Below are positions 23,201-32,552 of a DNA stretch of 64,000 bases, piece after piece; the stretch's first letter is position 1; each line of letters begins with the position of its first letter. The stretch covers positions 41,342,335 through 41,406,334 of the forward strand of contig OZ007579.1 of the NCBI GenBank assembly GCA_963931925.1, in the 5' to 3' direction. The notes beneath the pieces were generated by a model, which was not told where the DNA came from, made no database searches, and saw nothing but the letters and a program-made list of their open reading frames with translations. The DNA is from Onchidella celtica. Taxonomy: Eukaryota > Mollusca > Gastropoda > Systellommatophora > Onchidiidae. Position numbers and translations under genes: made by a program.

Positions 23201-23827
23201 AAGAAAAGGCCCAGTGGTACTGAACCAACGGAGCACTCTTGTCATTTATGCGGAAGGGTCTGCAGGGCAAAAATAGGACTTATCAGTCACATGAGAAGCC
23301 ATAAGTCATGAAAGAACAGTCTTTCCATTCTGTCCTCTGTGTCCTTTAGTTCTCTTTATTGTCCATGTGTTGAAATTCTCAACAATTTCTGTTCTTTATT
23401 CCTCTGGTGTTGTTAAGGTCATCATCATACCTGATGGACGAACTATTATTATTATTATGTTTAATAAATGTGTGAGTCTGATGGGTTGTTCTGTTAAGTG
23501 TTAAACTTGTTCGTTCGTGATTGTTGTCCTGTCATAACTTATTACATCTCCCAGTCTGGGATTTGTGACAATTTTATCTCTCTGACTTCATTATCATTAT
23601 GGTTTCTACATGTATTGCTTTCAATTTTGTAACTTTTCACAGAAAAGGAACGTGTCATTGCTGAATCAGATTTGCTGGATTACCTGAGGGAGGTGGAAGC
23701 TAACAGAGCTAGAGAACGACAGGAGGAACTTCGGCTTCGAAGAGAGGAGTTGGAAGAGCATAAGAAGGAGAGGGAAGCTTTTATCTCACTACTGGAAAGA
23801 TTAATTCCAAAAGCAGACTCAAAATAA
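13993..23827 (+). CDS. Myb/SANT-like domain protein with coiled coil, four exons
   Basis: Exons 13993-14228, 15778-15919, 18629-18773 and 23643-23827 join in frame to 708 bp and 235 residues, stop TAA. The start is the ATG at 13993, five bases after a CTGCAG acceptor-like site, right where the domain begins. Residues about 5-75 form a Myb/SANT-like DNA-binding domain (RFKFTSEKDLLLLRE, VWKTVAANLSG, ARTLRDRTKLLLNQY). Exon 2 gives EELLQRRENFLAIASDTERL. Exon 3 is Ser/Thr/Ala-rich linker. Exon 4 is an almost pure Glu/Arg coiled coil ending LIPKADSK. Similar proteins are abundant in molluscs and cnidarians and are thought to bind DNA; some such domains are transposon-derived. The actual function is unknown. 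Confidence 0.8.
15778..15919 (+). CDS. Myb/SANT-like gene exon 2
   Basis: Acceptor TTCACAG, donor CAGCAG|GTTAGT. The helical segment QQLLEELLQRRENF is typical of the region following this domain. Ends in phase 0. Confidence 0.78.
16073..16176. mobile_element. 104-bp MITE, copy 1
   Basis: Imperfect inverted ends GTTTAGGGGACCGTGG and CTACGGTCTCCTAAC. No coding. The centre matches the copies at 18344 (same orientation) and at 18210 and 29151 (opposite). Confidence 0.7.
16372..16440 (+). repeat. Dispersed GTTTGGGTTTT-head repeat, head only
   Basis: Contains GAGTTTGAGTTTAATTGGCATGACAACGGT-type sequence through CTTTCACAGTT; the match to the longer copies stops there. A CTT microsatellite follows at once. 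Confidence 0.55.
18210..18318. mobile_element. MITE copy 2, inverted relative to copy 1
   Basis: Ends GTTGGGGGAGCGTAGT and ACTACGCTCTCCTAAC; the internal GTGTTCACTGCTCA matches the reverse complement of copy 1. Confidence 0.7.
18344..18451. mobile_element. MITE copy 3
   Basis: Ends GTTTCCAGGTGACCGCGG and CTACGGCCTCCTAAC, about 85% like copy 1 by eye. It lies 25 bp from copy 2 in opposite orientation, so the pair could fold back. Confidence 0.7.
18629..18773 (+). CDS. Myb/SANT-like gene exon 3 (linker)
   Basis: Acceptor AATTTCAG, donor AGAG|GTTTGT. A low-complexity Ser/Thr/Ala linker, open in the required frame only. Ends in phase 1. Confidence 0.72.
20785..21117 (+). repeat. Dispersed GTTTGGG-head repeat, long copy
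   Basis: A 333-bp copy sharing with 41350-41660 the head (TCGGCATGATAACGGCCACT then CCTTTCACAGT), the middle (ACATTGGTAAAATTC) and the 3' end (AATAATTCTTTCATGGATCC, GCAG). No ORF, no poly-A tail, no tRNA-like A/B boxes recognised. SINE-like in size; class unassigned. Confidence 0.65.
22019..22132. repeat. 38-bp tandem repeat
   Basis: GATAATGTACTATTGCC recurs with few changes at 22019, 22057 and 22095, period 38. It lies inside the possible LTR. Confidence 0.8.
22367..23453 (+). mobile_element. 5'-truncated LINE insertion
   Basis: Flanked by the identical 13-bp duplication ATTATGTTTAATA (22354-22366 and 23454-23466). The insert starts inside the reverse transcriptase catalytic box (FADD at about 22367) and ends in an ATT microsatellite tail at 23443-23453. 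This is classic target-primed reverse transcription with 5' truncation. Confidence 0.9.
22409..23311 (+). CDS. LINE reverse transcriptase C-terminal part with zinc finger
   Basis: A 300-codon open frame, undamaged to its stop. The first ATG is internal to the RT; the frame is open back to the FADDCALLVHDE box at the insertion junction. Downstream motifs are VSENFTYLGSTLSS, LLYGAETWTVY and LRWAGHVVRMPD, then a C-terminal CCHH finger, C-x2-C-x3-C with a final SHMRSH. In the parent element this would finish the RT and bind nucleic acid. Without EN and most RT motifs it cannot mobilise itself. Intactness and the perfect duplication suggest a recent insertion. Clade not assigned. Confidence 0.85.
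   Translation: MQNCVDKFSSACDNFGLTISTKKTEVLHQPTPDDKYPVTPNIKVHDSLLKVSENFTYLGSTLSSAARVDTEILSRISKASSAFGRLRKRVWDVAGIRTDTKLKVYNAVVLPTLLYGAETWTVYQSHARKLNHFHLACLRKILRIKWQDKIPDTEVLNRAKELSIFCHLKKIQLRWAGHVVRMPDSRLPKQIFFSELSNGTRNVGAPKRRYKDTLKQSLKAFAIDVSEWEKLSLDRANWRAALTRGSKAWEADRVQQAIKKRERRKKRPSGTEPTEHSCHLCGRVCRAKIGLISHMRSHKS
23643..23827 (+). CDS. Myb/SANT-like gene exon 4 (coiled coil)
   Basis: Acceptor TTTTCACAG. It encodes a Glu/Arg-rich coiled coil with motifs such as LREVEANRARERQEEL and EREAFISLLERLIPK. The TAA stop overlaps an AATAAA hexamer at 23823-23828. Confidence 0.78.
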
Positions 23828-24599
23828 ATTTGTTTTATTTGAAATTCAATTGTGGCTTTTTGTCTTTATTGTAAGTAGGCCTACATGAAGTTTTCCAAAG
23901 TGGGCAGGTTTGGCTCCAGAAAAGGTAGCTGTTTGGATGCTTGAAAGTGAAGAGGTGTGTGTGCTAGTTGGACACTAGGGTATCCTCTACGTAGTAATAC
24001 ATGATATCATCGGTTTCATGAGGAAAGAGCAAATTGATATACATGTAATATCATATCAACAGCTGTGCAAACAGAAAGGCGAAGGCTTAACTTCTCTGTA
24101 TGACACAGGGGCGAAACCGCCAAAATCAGTGTTACAAGAATTTCAGTTCTGAAAATTTTTAAAATTTTTTAAAAATTATGCCCTCTTTTCCCTTAAGTAC
24201 ACTTGGCTTCAAACCCCAATTATGCATAACCTCCTTGCTTTCCTGGAACTATGGAAGGCATGATAAACAAGCAAAATCTTTGTGAGAGCAAGCGAGACCA
24301 ATGCAAGAGATCTCCAGAGGAAGAAAACCCCGGTCAGACAAGTGTTCAAATTAAAAATCCTCCAGCTTCCCTAGGATTTTAGGAACATAGCTGAGAGGGG
24401 TGTCATCATACTACATGTATTATTAAGACTGAAATGTCAGTCATTTGCTGCCATGTGGTATTTAACATTAGAATCCATCGCTGGAAGAGTAACTCAGTAT
24501 TTTCTCTATATGGCTTTGTAATTACACTGTAGTTTATGCGCGGCGCGGCCCTAACAAATTTCCCAGCAAAATGTGCACCCAAGAAACGCTGTCAGAAGC
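23828..24599. other. 3' flank of the Myb/SANT-like gene
   Basis: Probable 3' UTR and intergenic sequence. A degenerate relative of the 104-bp MITE may lie at about 24395-24556 (CTCAGTATTTTCTCTATATGGC, then CCTAAC near the end). Confidence 0.35.
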
Positions 24600-27500
24600 T
24601 GTTTCTGACATGTCAAAATTGGGCAAAAAGAAAAAGTTGTATGTAGCAAAGCCTCACGTAAGAAATAATACTCAAACAATATGTTGGATGAACTACGAGT
24701 GGCTAATGTGGTTACTGCGTGGGTTCAATAGTAACTCCCTTAAGGATACACAGGATTAACAAACACAGGGTTCTGCTGGCAATCTTATTTATTCAAAAGC
24801 CTAACAAAGGTATCACTACCAAACAAAAAGGCATAGGAGAAACCCTACCAAGAAAAGGAAAAAGAAACCCAGAAAAAGAAGCCCAACCAGCCATAAGCTG
24901 GAACAAGAGAAAAAGACGAAAATATGATTAGGATATAATGACAACATTAATCAGGCAATCAATGGTGGACATACATAGTAATAGTATTAAGTATTAAATC
25001 AAACAACAACACATAATATAGAATTTAAGCAATAACCAACTGCATATGTATGCATGGAATAAAATAGTGCTAAGGTTAATGAATAACAACTACAAGTGGC
25101 TATATCATACACACAAGGAGTTTCCTAGTACACTGGCAACATAAACTAATTAATGTACTAATCAAAGTATGAAGGACATAAATGAAGGGGCAAGAACACA
25201 ATAGTTTCGCTCCACTGAGCCGGTGTACAGCACATCCAGAGTGGCCATTCCATAAAATAATAACGCAGTGGCCAACATGGCCCACTGACCGTCCATAACA
25301 CAGACGCTGCATCCCAATGCAGGCCATCCTCATAGGCCCACTCCCATTATTAGTACTAACCCGCCCCAGGGCTATTGTATTGGTTACTTCCCTTCCCAAT
25401 CGATACTGAAGGGTCATGCCCTTTGACCTTAGCCGCGGAGCTATGCCGCCAGGCTAACATGCGTATGACACACCACTAGATACATAAAGTAATGTGTACA
25501 TTCCTTAAAATGAAACTGTCCTTCACACACTTACGAAACTCATAGAAGCATAATACATCTGGATAACCATAATACATGCACATGATATATATATATATGT
25601 CGGCGAGACTCATTGCAACATGTGTAGACTCACTGAAACATTGTTCATCCACCGCCGCACATAGAACAATCCTGGGGCTCACCCATGTGAGGCCCAACTA
25701 ATATTATACATCTCCAATACATGTAATTAATTACACATCTTAAACACTAAACACGCAATCACAATCACACTGCTCTCTATAGCATAGTGGTACTGGCAAG
25801 GTACACAAATACCCGTAATACAATCAAGTGTGTAGTGCCGCTCGCTATAACATAAGCCATCCACATTAACATGTCAGGAAATCCTCACTGCCTACCACAA
25901 CAAGGCAATGCTACACATACACTATATATATGCACACAAGCAAATCGTGATAGCTTGGTTAGCGAGCCATCATTATCATCTAGCACCGCAAACGTTAACT
26001 TTGACAATAAAGTCACAATATCAAGACACTGCACTGCACCGCGCATCTTACACGTCTAATGACAATGGCAATTACCGTTGAGCCGGACTCATAATGGTCT
26101 CTGTAGATCAGCATTCTCTACGCGGCATCCAAGAAAGGGGGGGGGGTGCGCAAATTAAAGCCACTTCTAATATAATAGTCTCCAACTTACCCAAAGTTTC
26201 TCCGGGTCCTGTGCTACCGCTTCATGCCTTATGGGGCGGGGTGGCGATGGCAAGCGTCGGCAAGCCTCTGAGCTTCTACGGGCCCGGGTTGCTGGTCTGG
26301 GTTCACTGTGCTGTCGGCTCTTGTCTCTGCGTCTTTGATGGAGTGTGCTGACCACTCGAACTCGCATCTTATTTATGAGCCAGCGCGGACGTCCGAGAGA
26401 GCTATTACGTAGTCCAGTTTTGGACAAGTGAACAAGTCCAGCCGAACAACATAACCGGTTAGGGTCCTAACACAATCGAATTTACAGTACGGTTAAAAGG
26501 GTGCACACAAAAGTCAGTTAGGTATCCCAGTAAACTGCAGAAATTACTCTATGGTCCCCTCCAGCTATAATTGAATAAATTTGACCCAGGTTGGAATTAT
26601 CGGGGATAACATGCGTCTAACTCATAGTTTGCTTTAAATCCGAGACCCTCTTATTAATTATTTCAATAGGATATGTGCATCAAAGTACAACAAAATTGGT
26701 ACCATTATAAATTGGAAACTTGCTGCTAAAATTCTAACTGACTACTTTTACCAGAAACCCGGTAATAGTTTTAATATAAATTTTCAAAGTGTCAGGACTA
26801 ACAACATTCGACAATTTTGTGCGGGATACTTTCGTCCATTAATACGACGTATCTCCATTGATAACAAACGTTATCATGAGTACCTATTTTGTACCGATAG
26901 GGTATTGTCTACTCTCAAAAATGAATTCGGGTTCCCGTCTTTCTGTCGGTGGATAACAACGAAGGAGCGAGTTGTAAGAAACTTAAAGCCATGATATAAG
27001 AGTTGGAAGCCCGGTGGTCAACATTTCCAACTGACCAATCAAAATGCGCGCTTTTCACCGTGATGTGAATAGCGGGTCCCGCGCTGGTATTACAAGGGAA
27101 ATAATCCAATTAATGGTACTCGGCCAAGTGTCCATAAACTACTATGAGTGGCCGTCCCTCACTCACGCACTAGAGTTACCATGAAAGCACATTAAAAATA
27201 GAAAGTCGTTCATCCTCTCACAAATACAATGAAAGGCAAACTACAAGAGAAGACAGAAAATGGCTGATATTTCGGCAACCAAATTCCTCAAGGAAAAAAT
27301 AACAGCAGAAAAAAAATATGGGTAATCAAACAGATAAAACAATCGAACAATGAAAGATTTGAATAGGAAATGTATTTATCATTATTGTATCGTTTGGGTA
27401 TTATTTCTTTTATGAGGCTTTGCTACATACAACTTTTTCTTCTTGCTCAATTTTGACATCTTATACTGTTACTCATAGAGATAGTATTATTATACTAGAG

Positions 27501-28487
27501 TCCGAACGGTGTCACACGGCGTGGAACCACTAGAATCGCGTGGCGGCCATTTTGAGTTGGGGTGGCGATTTAGGAAGTCAAAGGGTTTTTTTCTGTATGC
27601 AAGATGGTTCAGAATTCCATAAAACATTTCTAATTCTATCCTTCTGTCCTTCCCGTCTTAGGCTGAGCAAGCCCAGTTTACGATAACAACGTCTTTTATT
27701 CTCCCCCATGCCATCTGTGATTTGTACATGCATTTGTCTTAATTATAATTACACGCTTGCGAAGAAACACAGGAAAGACTCGGGGCGGAGTGGGGGGGGG
27801 GGGGAGGGGGAAGGAAGGCATAAGAGAATCAAAGACCTGGGTCTTTTATGAACAAGTGCCGAAGCGGCCCCGAGTTGACTGCACAGTGACGTCTCAGTGT
27901 CAAGGAGATAGGATGCTAAATGCTCTGGACTAATACTAGTGTCTAGATTTACGTGTCATCGTACTGCATCATGCCCACCCCCATCCCCCTTGTGTTTTGG
28001 ATTGTCTCAGTTAAAACAGACAGCCATGGTGGGACTGGGTGGCAAGGTTATCTCCATAGGCCTAATTCCCCTTTGATATGAATAAAACATACGTACTGTA
28101 TAAACAACTTGATCATTTAGTGCACTGGATTGAGAATGGGGAAGGGCTAGAGATCAAAACCTATTGTAATATATTTATCAGTATATGAGTATATCGTGGG
28201 GTATTGCCATATTGTTGATTGCGACACTGTGCTGATTTTTTTCAGCCTTTGTCATGGAAATGGTTCTCTCACTCCTAATTTCATTATAAGTGTCATTCCA
28301 ATCTTTTTTAAGTTTCGATTTTGAAAGGTCTGGAACAAACCCCAGATGTTACACAACTCTTCGAATTTTCAATCCTCATTTTCCTGAAAAGGCAAAGATG
28401 CACATAACACAACAATATGGAAAATGCCAGTCGATATTATTTATCTAACAATAGCAACAATCTTTTATTGTGACTTAATTTTTTAGC

Positions 28488-28838
28488 TTTCCGTGGAAGG
28501 AATCGGAGAGATTGGCTAAATGGATTGCCAGAATAAGTAGACAAACTGAGAATGGGAAGCCTTGGTATCCAACCAAGAATGACTAAGTGTGTAGCGCTCA
28601 CTTCCTAAGCTCTGACTATTACGCAGGGCTCGATAAACAGACACTAAGACCAGAGGCAATTCCATCTGTTTTCGAAAATTATCCTCCCCTCAAGCAGAAA
28701 CTGCCAACTCCAAGGAGACTATCTCCCAAAAAGAGGAAAAATGCTGAGAGTTGCCCGGATCTAGATCACTCATATGCCCACCACTCTATCGAAGATCATC
28801 TTGAGAGGACAAAGGCAGAGCTTAATTTATGCAAATAA
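28488..28838 (+). pseudogene. Broken THAP domain (P-type transposase relic)
   Basis: In one frame the sequence reads FPWKESERLAKW, then a Trp-Tyr-Pro segment (KPWYPTKND), a TAA stop at about 28584, then VCSAHFLSSDYY and LRPEAIPSVF. This is the second half of a THAP zinc-binding DNA domain, including the C-x2-H pair and the terminal AVPTIF-like box (here AIPSVF). The stop falls exactly between the central loop and the CSAHF motif. A basic tail PKKRKNAES follows and the frame closes at 28838. Known THAP-bearing mobile genes are the P-element/THAP9 transposases. Confidence 0.7.
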
Positions 28839-29150
28839 AAGAAAGCTGCAAAGGCCGCTGAATTAAGAAATAGCAAGAAAAAGCTGGTGCGGAGAGAGAA
28901 GAAAATTGAAAGTTTTCATGTCTATTCTTTTCTTTCTTTCTTTCTTTATAATTATGATCCAGTTATACCTCTAAAATATTTTATTTTTTTCTATATTATA
29001 TGAAGGTGAACATTTTTCCTTATACATGTACATGTACTACTAACATGCCATTCTCATGATTTTCTTTTCAAAGTTATGCATGTTGTAATTTTCATGACTT
29101 TCACTAGTTTTACCAGTTATGAACTTGTTACATGTATTTTGAAGAATATT

Positions 29151-29250
29151 GTTTGGGGGACGTGGTCTGATTACAAAACCAAACAGAGAAAATATTGCTG
29201 TGTTCACGGTTCAACTATAGCTTTCTATGTAAAACACTATGTCTCCGAAC
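29151..29250. mobile_element. MITE copy 4, inside the P-like relic
   Basis: Ends GTTTGGGGGACGTGGTCT and CACTATGTCTCCGAAC; same orientation as the copy at 18210. Confidence 0.6.
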
Positions 29251-29465
29251 AACAGCCTGTGTTCTCTTATGACTTTGACATTAAGGCGGGGATGGGATTA
29301 CTATTCCTTGAGAAGTCGAACAGCCAGCGTCTGCACACTAGCGAATCCAACCCAATTCAACATGGCGCGCATGTAGGCCAATTGGGGCCGCGGCGACGCG
29401 TTGCACTTGTGCATGCGTGCGGACTCTAGTGTATTATAGTAATCTCTATGCTGTTACTACAACCC

Positions 29466-29834
29466 ACAGACTAATAAATTAACCAGGCTGGAAACACGAG
29501 CTCCGGGGTGTGTCGTCTTTTACGGAATTTCCCGAGCGGCGACTGTATAACCAACATGGCCGCCGCTCGGGAAATTCCGATTCTAGTGCTATCTGCAGTA
29601 GAAATTTCTTTTTATTTGTCAAGATTGGTTGTACATGTACATGTATTACTTTCTTGGTGCGGAACCAAACTTCCGCGTTCAGCAGGCGCGTCAAAATGGT
29701 ATCATTCAAAATTGTAGCTGTGCTGAAGCGTCGGTCGCAACCGTAAACCTAATGTGGCGGATGGTTCATGACCTTTCGCTGTTTTGTGACGTCACACAAT
29801 GGGATCATCCAGTCTGGGTATTTTATTAGTCTGT
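29466..29834. mobile_element. Non-autonomous TIR element with central palindrome
   Basis: Inverted ends ACAGACTAATAAA and TTTATTAGTCTGT, extended by TAACCAGGCTGG and its imperfect mirror. The flanks ACTACAACCC (29456-29465) and GCTACAACCC (29835-29844) differ at one base, consistent with a 9-10 bp duplication as in Mutator-like elements. It interrupts the 3' tail of the outer composite. Confidence 0.6.
29523..29579. repeat. 18-bp perfect inverted repeat
   Basis: CGGAATTTCCCGAGCGGC (29523-29540) and its exact reverse complement (29562-29579) around a 21-base loop. Confidence 0.9.
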
Positions 29835-29868
29835 GCTACAACCCCACAGTTTTTGTAATGTTTCTGAC

Positions 29869-30835
29869 TAGGCTTTGTATGATAGGATCTCCCCCGTACA
29901 TTTATGAAGAAAATGAAGGAAATTATGGTGTGCATTTCTTCTTGTCTGCCAGCAGCTGACTGCTGTTCTGGGCTTAGTATGACATCACCCCTCATCCTTG
30001 TATGTGCATTTTTCTGGAAAAGTATTTGTGCCAGACACATGGTGCTCTGCTGTGCTTGCCGCAGAGTTGCCACTCTGGAAATTCTTAAATGAAGTAGGAA
30101 TTCTCACTAAAATTTTTGTGAAAATATAAAAAATTCATCAGCTTCACATGTCAATTCATCATCACCATTCCCTAAAACTATAGTACATAATCTGTTTTTG
30201 GCTACTTTTCAAGAGAAGTAAAATGTTTTAAAACAACTTGTTATGTGCAGTGTATAATATTTGATTTTTTGAACTTCTGATTTACTTCAGTCTCAGGGCA
30301 CGGTGGCAATATGTACCAAGTGGTCAATGTGACAAGAAGGCAGAAGATGCAACTGATATTTCTTTTATGTAGACTAAAGTCGGCTAATAAATTTCGACAC
30401 AAATAAAATTAATTTGAAATTTTATGAATGATAAATCTGAAATTTTGTTTTTGAAAGAGGCCAAAGGCAAAAGCAGAAGAATTGTATGTCTGTTGTGTTG
30501 CAGCCTGCATTTGCAGTCTTTTGCTGTGCCCACAGTCTGTAGGGAGTTTACCCCTCTTCTCACCCCGCATTCACAACAAAGATCCGCTTTTGTTAACTTT
30601 TGTATCCCTCACGAATGGACGAGGTTAACCTTCATATCTCGCGTCTTCTCTTAGTGTTCTCATCTTAACTCTCGTAAGTTTGGTGATAACATTGTCAGGT
30701 GACAAAGATTATTAAAGTCATCCGTTCATGGGTGGTATGAAAGCGGACCTCCGGTATGAACACTGGGTTATAGCACAACCATCCCCACACTGACATTCAG
30801 TTGCAAGAACAAAAGCACAAAATCTGTCCTGTGTA
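29869..30835. other. Intergenic, nothing recognised
   Basis: No splice-supported exon and no clear repeat. Confidence 0.35.
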
Positions 30836-30855
30836 TAGCATTGAACAATACAAAG

Positions 30856-30861
30856 TTTATT
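30856..30861 (-). terminator. Candidate polyadenylation signal for MTHFSD
   Basis: AATAAA on the minus strand. Other hexamers exist in this AT-rich stretch. Confidence 0.25.
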
Positions 30862-32491
30862 AATGAATTCAACCAACAATACATATAAAGTGCTGCATGT
30901 AGGAACATACTTTAGGAGTGGCTTCATCTGCAGGCAAACAATAGATAGATATACCATACAAGGTACAAGCTCTGAAGTATAATTATTGTGTACTATTGTA
31001 GTTAGCAGTTCAATGACATCCTACAGGGAAGACTACAAAATCCATTACCTTCATTTTTTTTGTTTCGTGAATCGTCAAAATAACTACACTTAGTATAATC
31101 TTTGGCTAATTTCATTGAACTAAAAAAAGGAACAAGGAAAAAAAAAAGAGAGAAAGAAATATAATCAAACCAAAGATCTCTTGCATAAATAATGAACAGT
31201 GAAACTTGACATGACAAATTTAAAAAAAAACAAAAAAAAACGTGCATTTCATCCAAATTAGTTCCGACTACCAAATTATATGATTTGACTATGAACTATC
31301 AAAATATAATTGAACATATCATCATACATTTGCATCTATCCAGTGGCGAGGTTTTGCCTTTCACCACATAAACTACTATTATTATTAAAAGCTCCTCTTG
31401 GTAAATGAAAAAAAAAATTTGAAAAAATGCTTGCCATACATGCAGTCACAGAGCCATACAACTTAAAATAATGGAAATTCTTATGAAATCAAAATGAGCT
31501 TTCACTCACTGTCCATGAACCTCCTACGTCATTGAACAAACAAAAAAAAAAGAAGAACCAAGAACACCATTTACTTTGAACGTCCACAAAACAAGACTCT
31601 GGTGCACTAAGTAACAGCAGCAAGGTATCTACATTCCGTAAGGGCAAAGGTTATGGTGGATAGCCAATGACTGAGGGTAGGATGAACAGCAAAAAACCCT
31701 CCAAATTAAAAAAAAATTATATATATAAAAGATGGAAAAAAGGAAAATAACAAAATGTATCTAAGAAGCAAAAAAAAAATGTCGTTATGCCTGCATGAGC
31801 AACTATGTTGTGTTACAAATGAAGTATACAGGTCCCAGCCAGCTAGATACGAGAGGAAAAAAAAATAAATCTACAACAAAACCACACGACAGTTTAGTAG
31901 AATCTGCTAAGAGACACGAACAGATGTAAGAGGATAAAAAGAAAGAAAAGGATTTTTTTTAAAAGTTACAGAAAAAAACAAAACAAAACATTCACAGGCT
32001 CTTCGTTTGACGTCTCTCCGACACTGCCCACACAACAGAGCAAGTGTCACGGCCACTTCCCATGATGACTGAACACATTTTTCATCACTGCTCCAGGGCT
32101 TTCCTGAATTTATATATATTTATCTAGAACTTGATCCTAACCGTGGACAATCTTGTGACTTCAGCAGAGAAACTATATTTATTTCATTTCACAGGGAAAA
32201 AAAATATTAATAATAAATTATGTACCAATGTAAAAAAAAAAAAAAAAGAGGTAAGATGATATGCATGAAGTAGAAAAAAAAATAATTGCACAATTGACTG
32301 TACACATCTCTGTACACCAAAAATTACAAATTGTATAAATTCATCCATTAAGTTTGGTCATTCCTCAGGTATACTATGCTTCAGAAAGGTAACAAGTTGA
32401 ACAGACTCGGGTGTGACAAGTTTTACTAAAAATTTGTAATCTCAGGTGTAGGCCATGCAGGCCTCTTCCAGCACACATTCGTTTTTGTGAA

Positions 32492-32552
32492 TCTGAGTTT
32501 GACTCTAAGGGTGCATCGGCATGATAACGGCCGCTTAATGCCTTTCACAGTT
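32492..32552 (+). repeat. Dispersed GTTTGGG-head repeat, head only
   Basis: Contains GCATCGGCATGATAACGGCC and GCCTTTCACAGTTAAG; the similarity then stops. Confidence 0.55.

Larger units (their letters stand above)
21281..23570. mobile_element. Possible second solo LTR, interrupted by a LINE
   Basis: Starts TGTCACGAG and ends TTTGTGACA, the same TGTCAC...GTGACA termini as the better supported LTR at 7254. Without the LINE and one duplication it is about 1.19 kb, close to that LTR's roughly 1.21 kb. However, the flanks (TCTAC and ATTTT) do not match as a target duplication. Internal similarity to the first LTR is not obvious. Confidence 0.35.
27474..29450 (+). mobile_element. P-superfamily-like DNA transposon relic
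   Basis: A 1,977-bp element between two identical 8-bp copies of CTGTTACT (27466-27473 and 29451-29458). Its inverted ends begin CATAGAGAT and continue to ACTAGAGTCCG (about 30 bp with small gaps). CA-starting TIRs, an 8-bp duplication and an internal THAP domain together point to the P superfamily. A MITE (29151-29250) sits inside it. No transposase catalytic domain is recognisable, so it is a deleted, immobile copy. Confidence 0.7.
24610..29858 (+). mobile_element. Outer composite element of the retroelement-like family
   Basis: Begins TGTCAAAATTGGGCAAAAAG at 24611, with an inverted copy of that end at about 27400-27458 (about 60 bp, few mismatches). The family's 3' tail, CTACAACCCCACAGTTTTTG, lies at 29837-29856. 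TGTTTCTGAC occurs at 24600-24609 and again at 29859-29868 and fits a 10-bp target duplication. Two other transposons interrupt the tail. The interior between the ends is about 2.7 kb. It holds a second sense-oriented piece of the 5' region (27237-27290) and a 118-codon open frame without ATG (26638-26994) that resembles nothing I know. Confidence 0.6.

Noticed and set aside
26638-26994. 118-codon open frame without ATG inside the outer composite
   Set aside because: No recognisable family and AT-rich; open stretches of this size occur by chance. Kept only as a note on the element.
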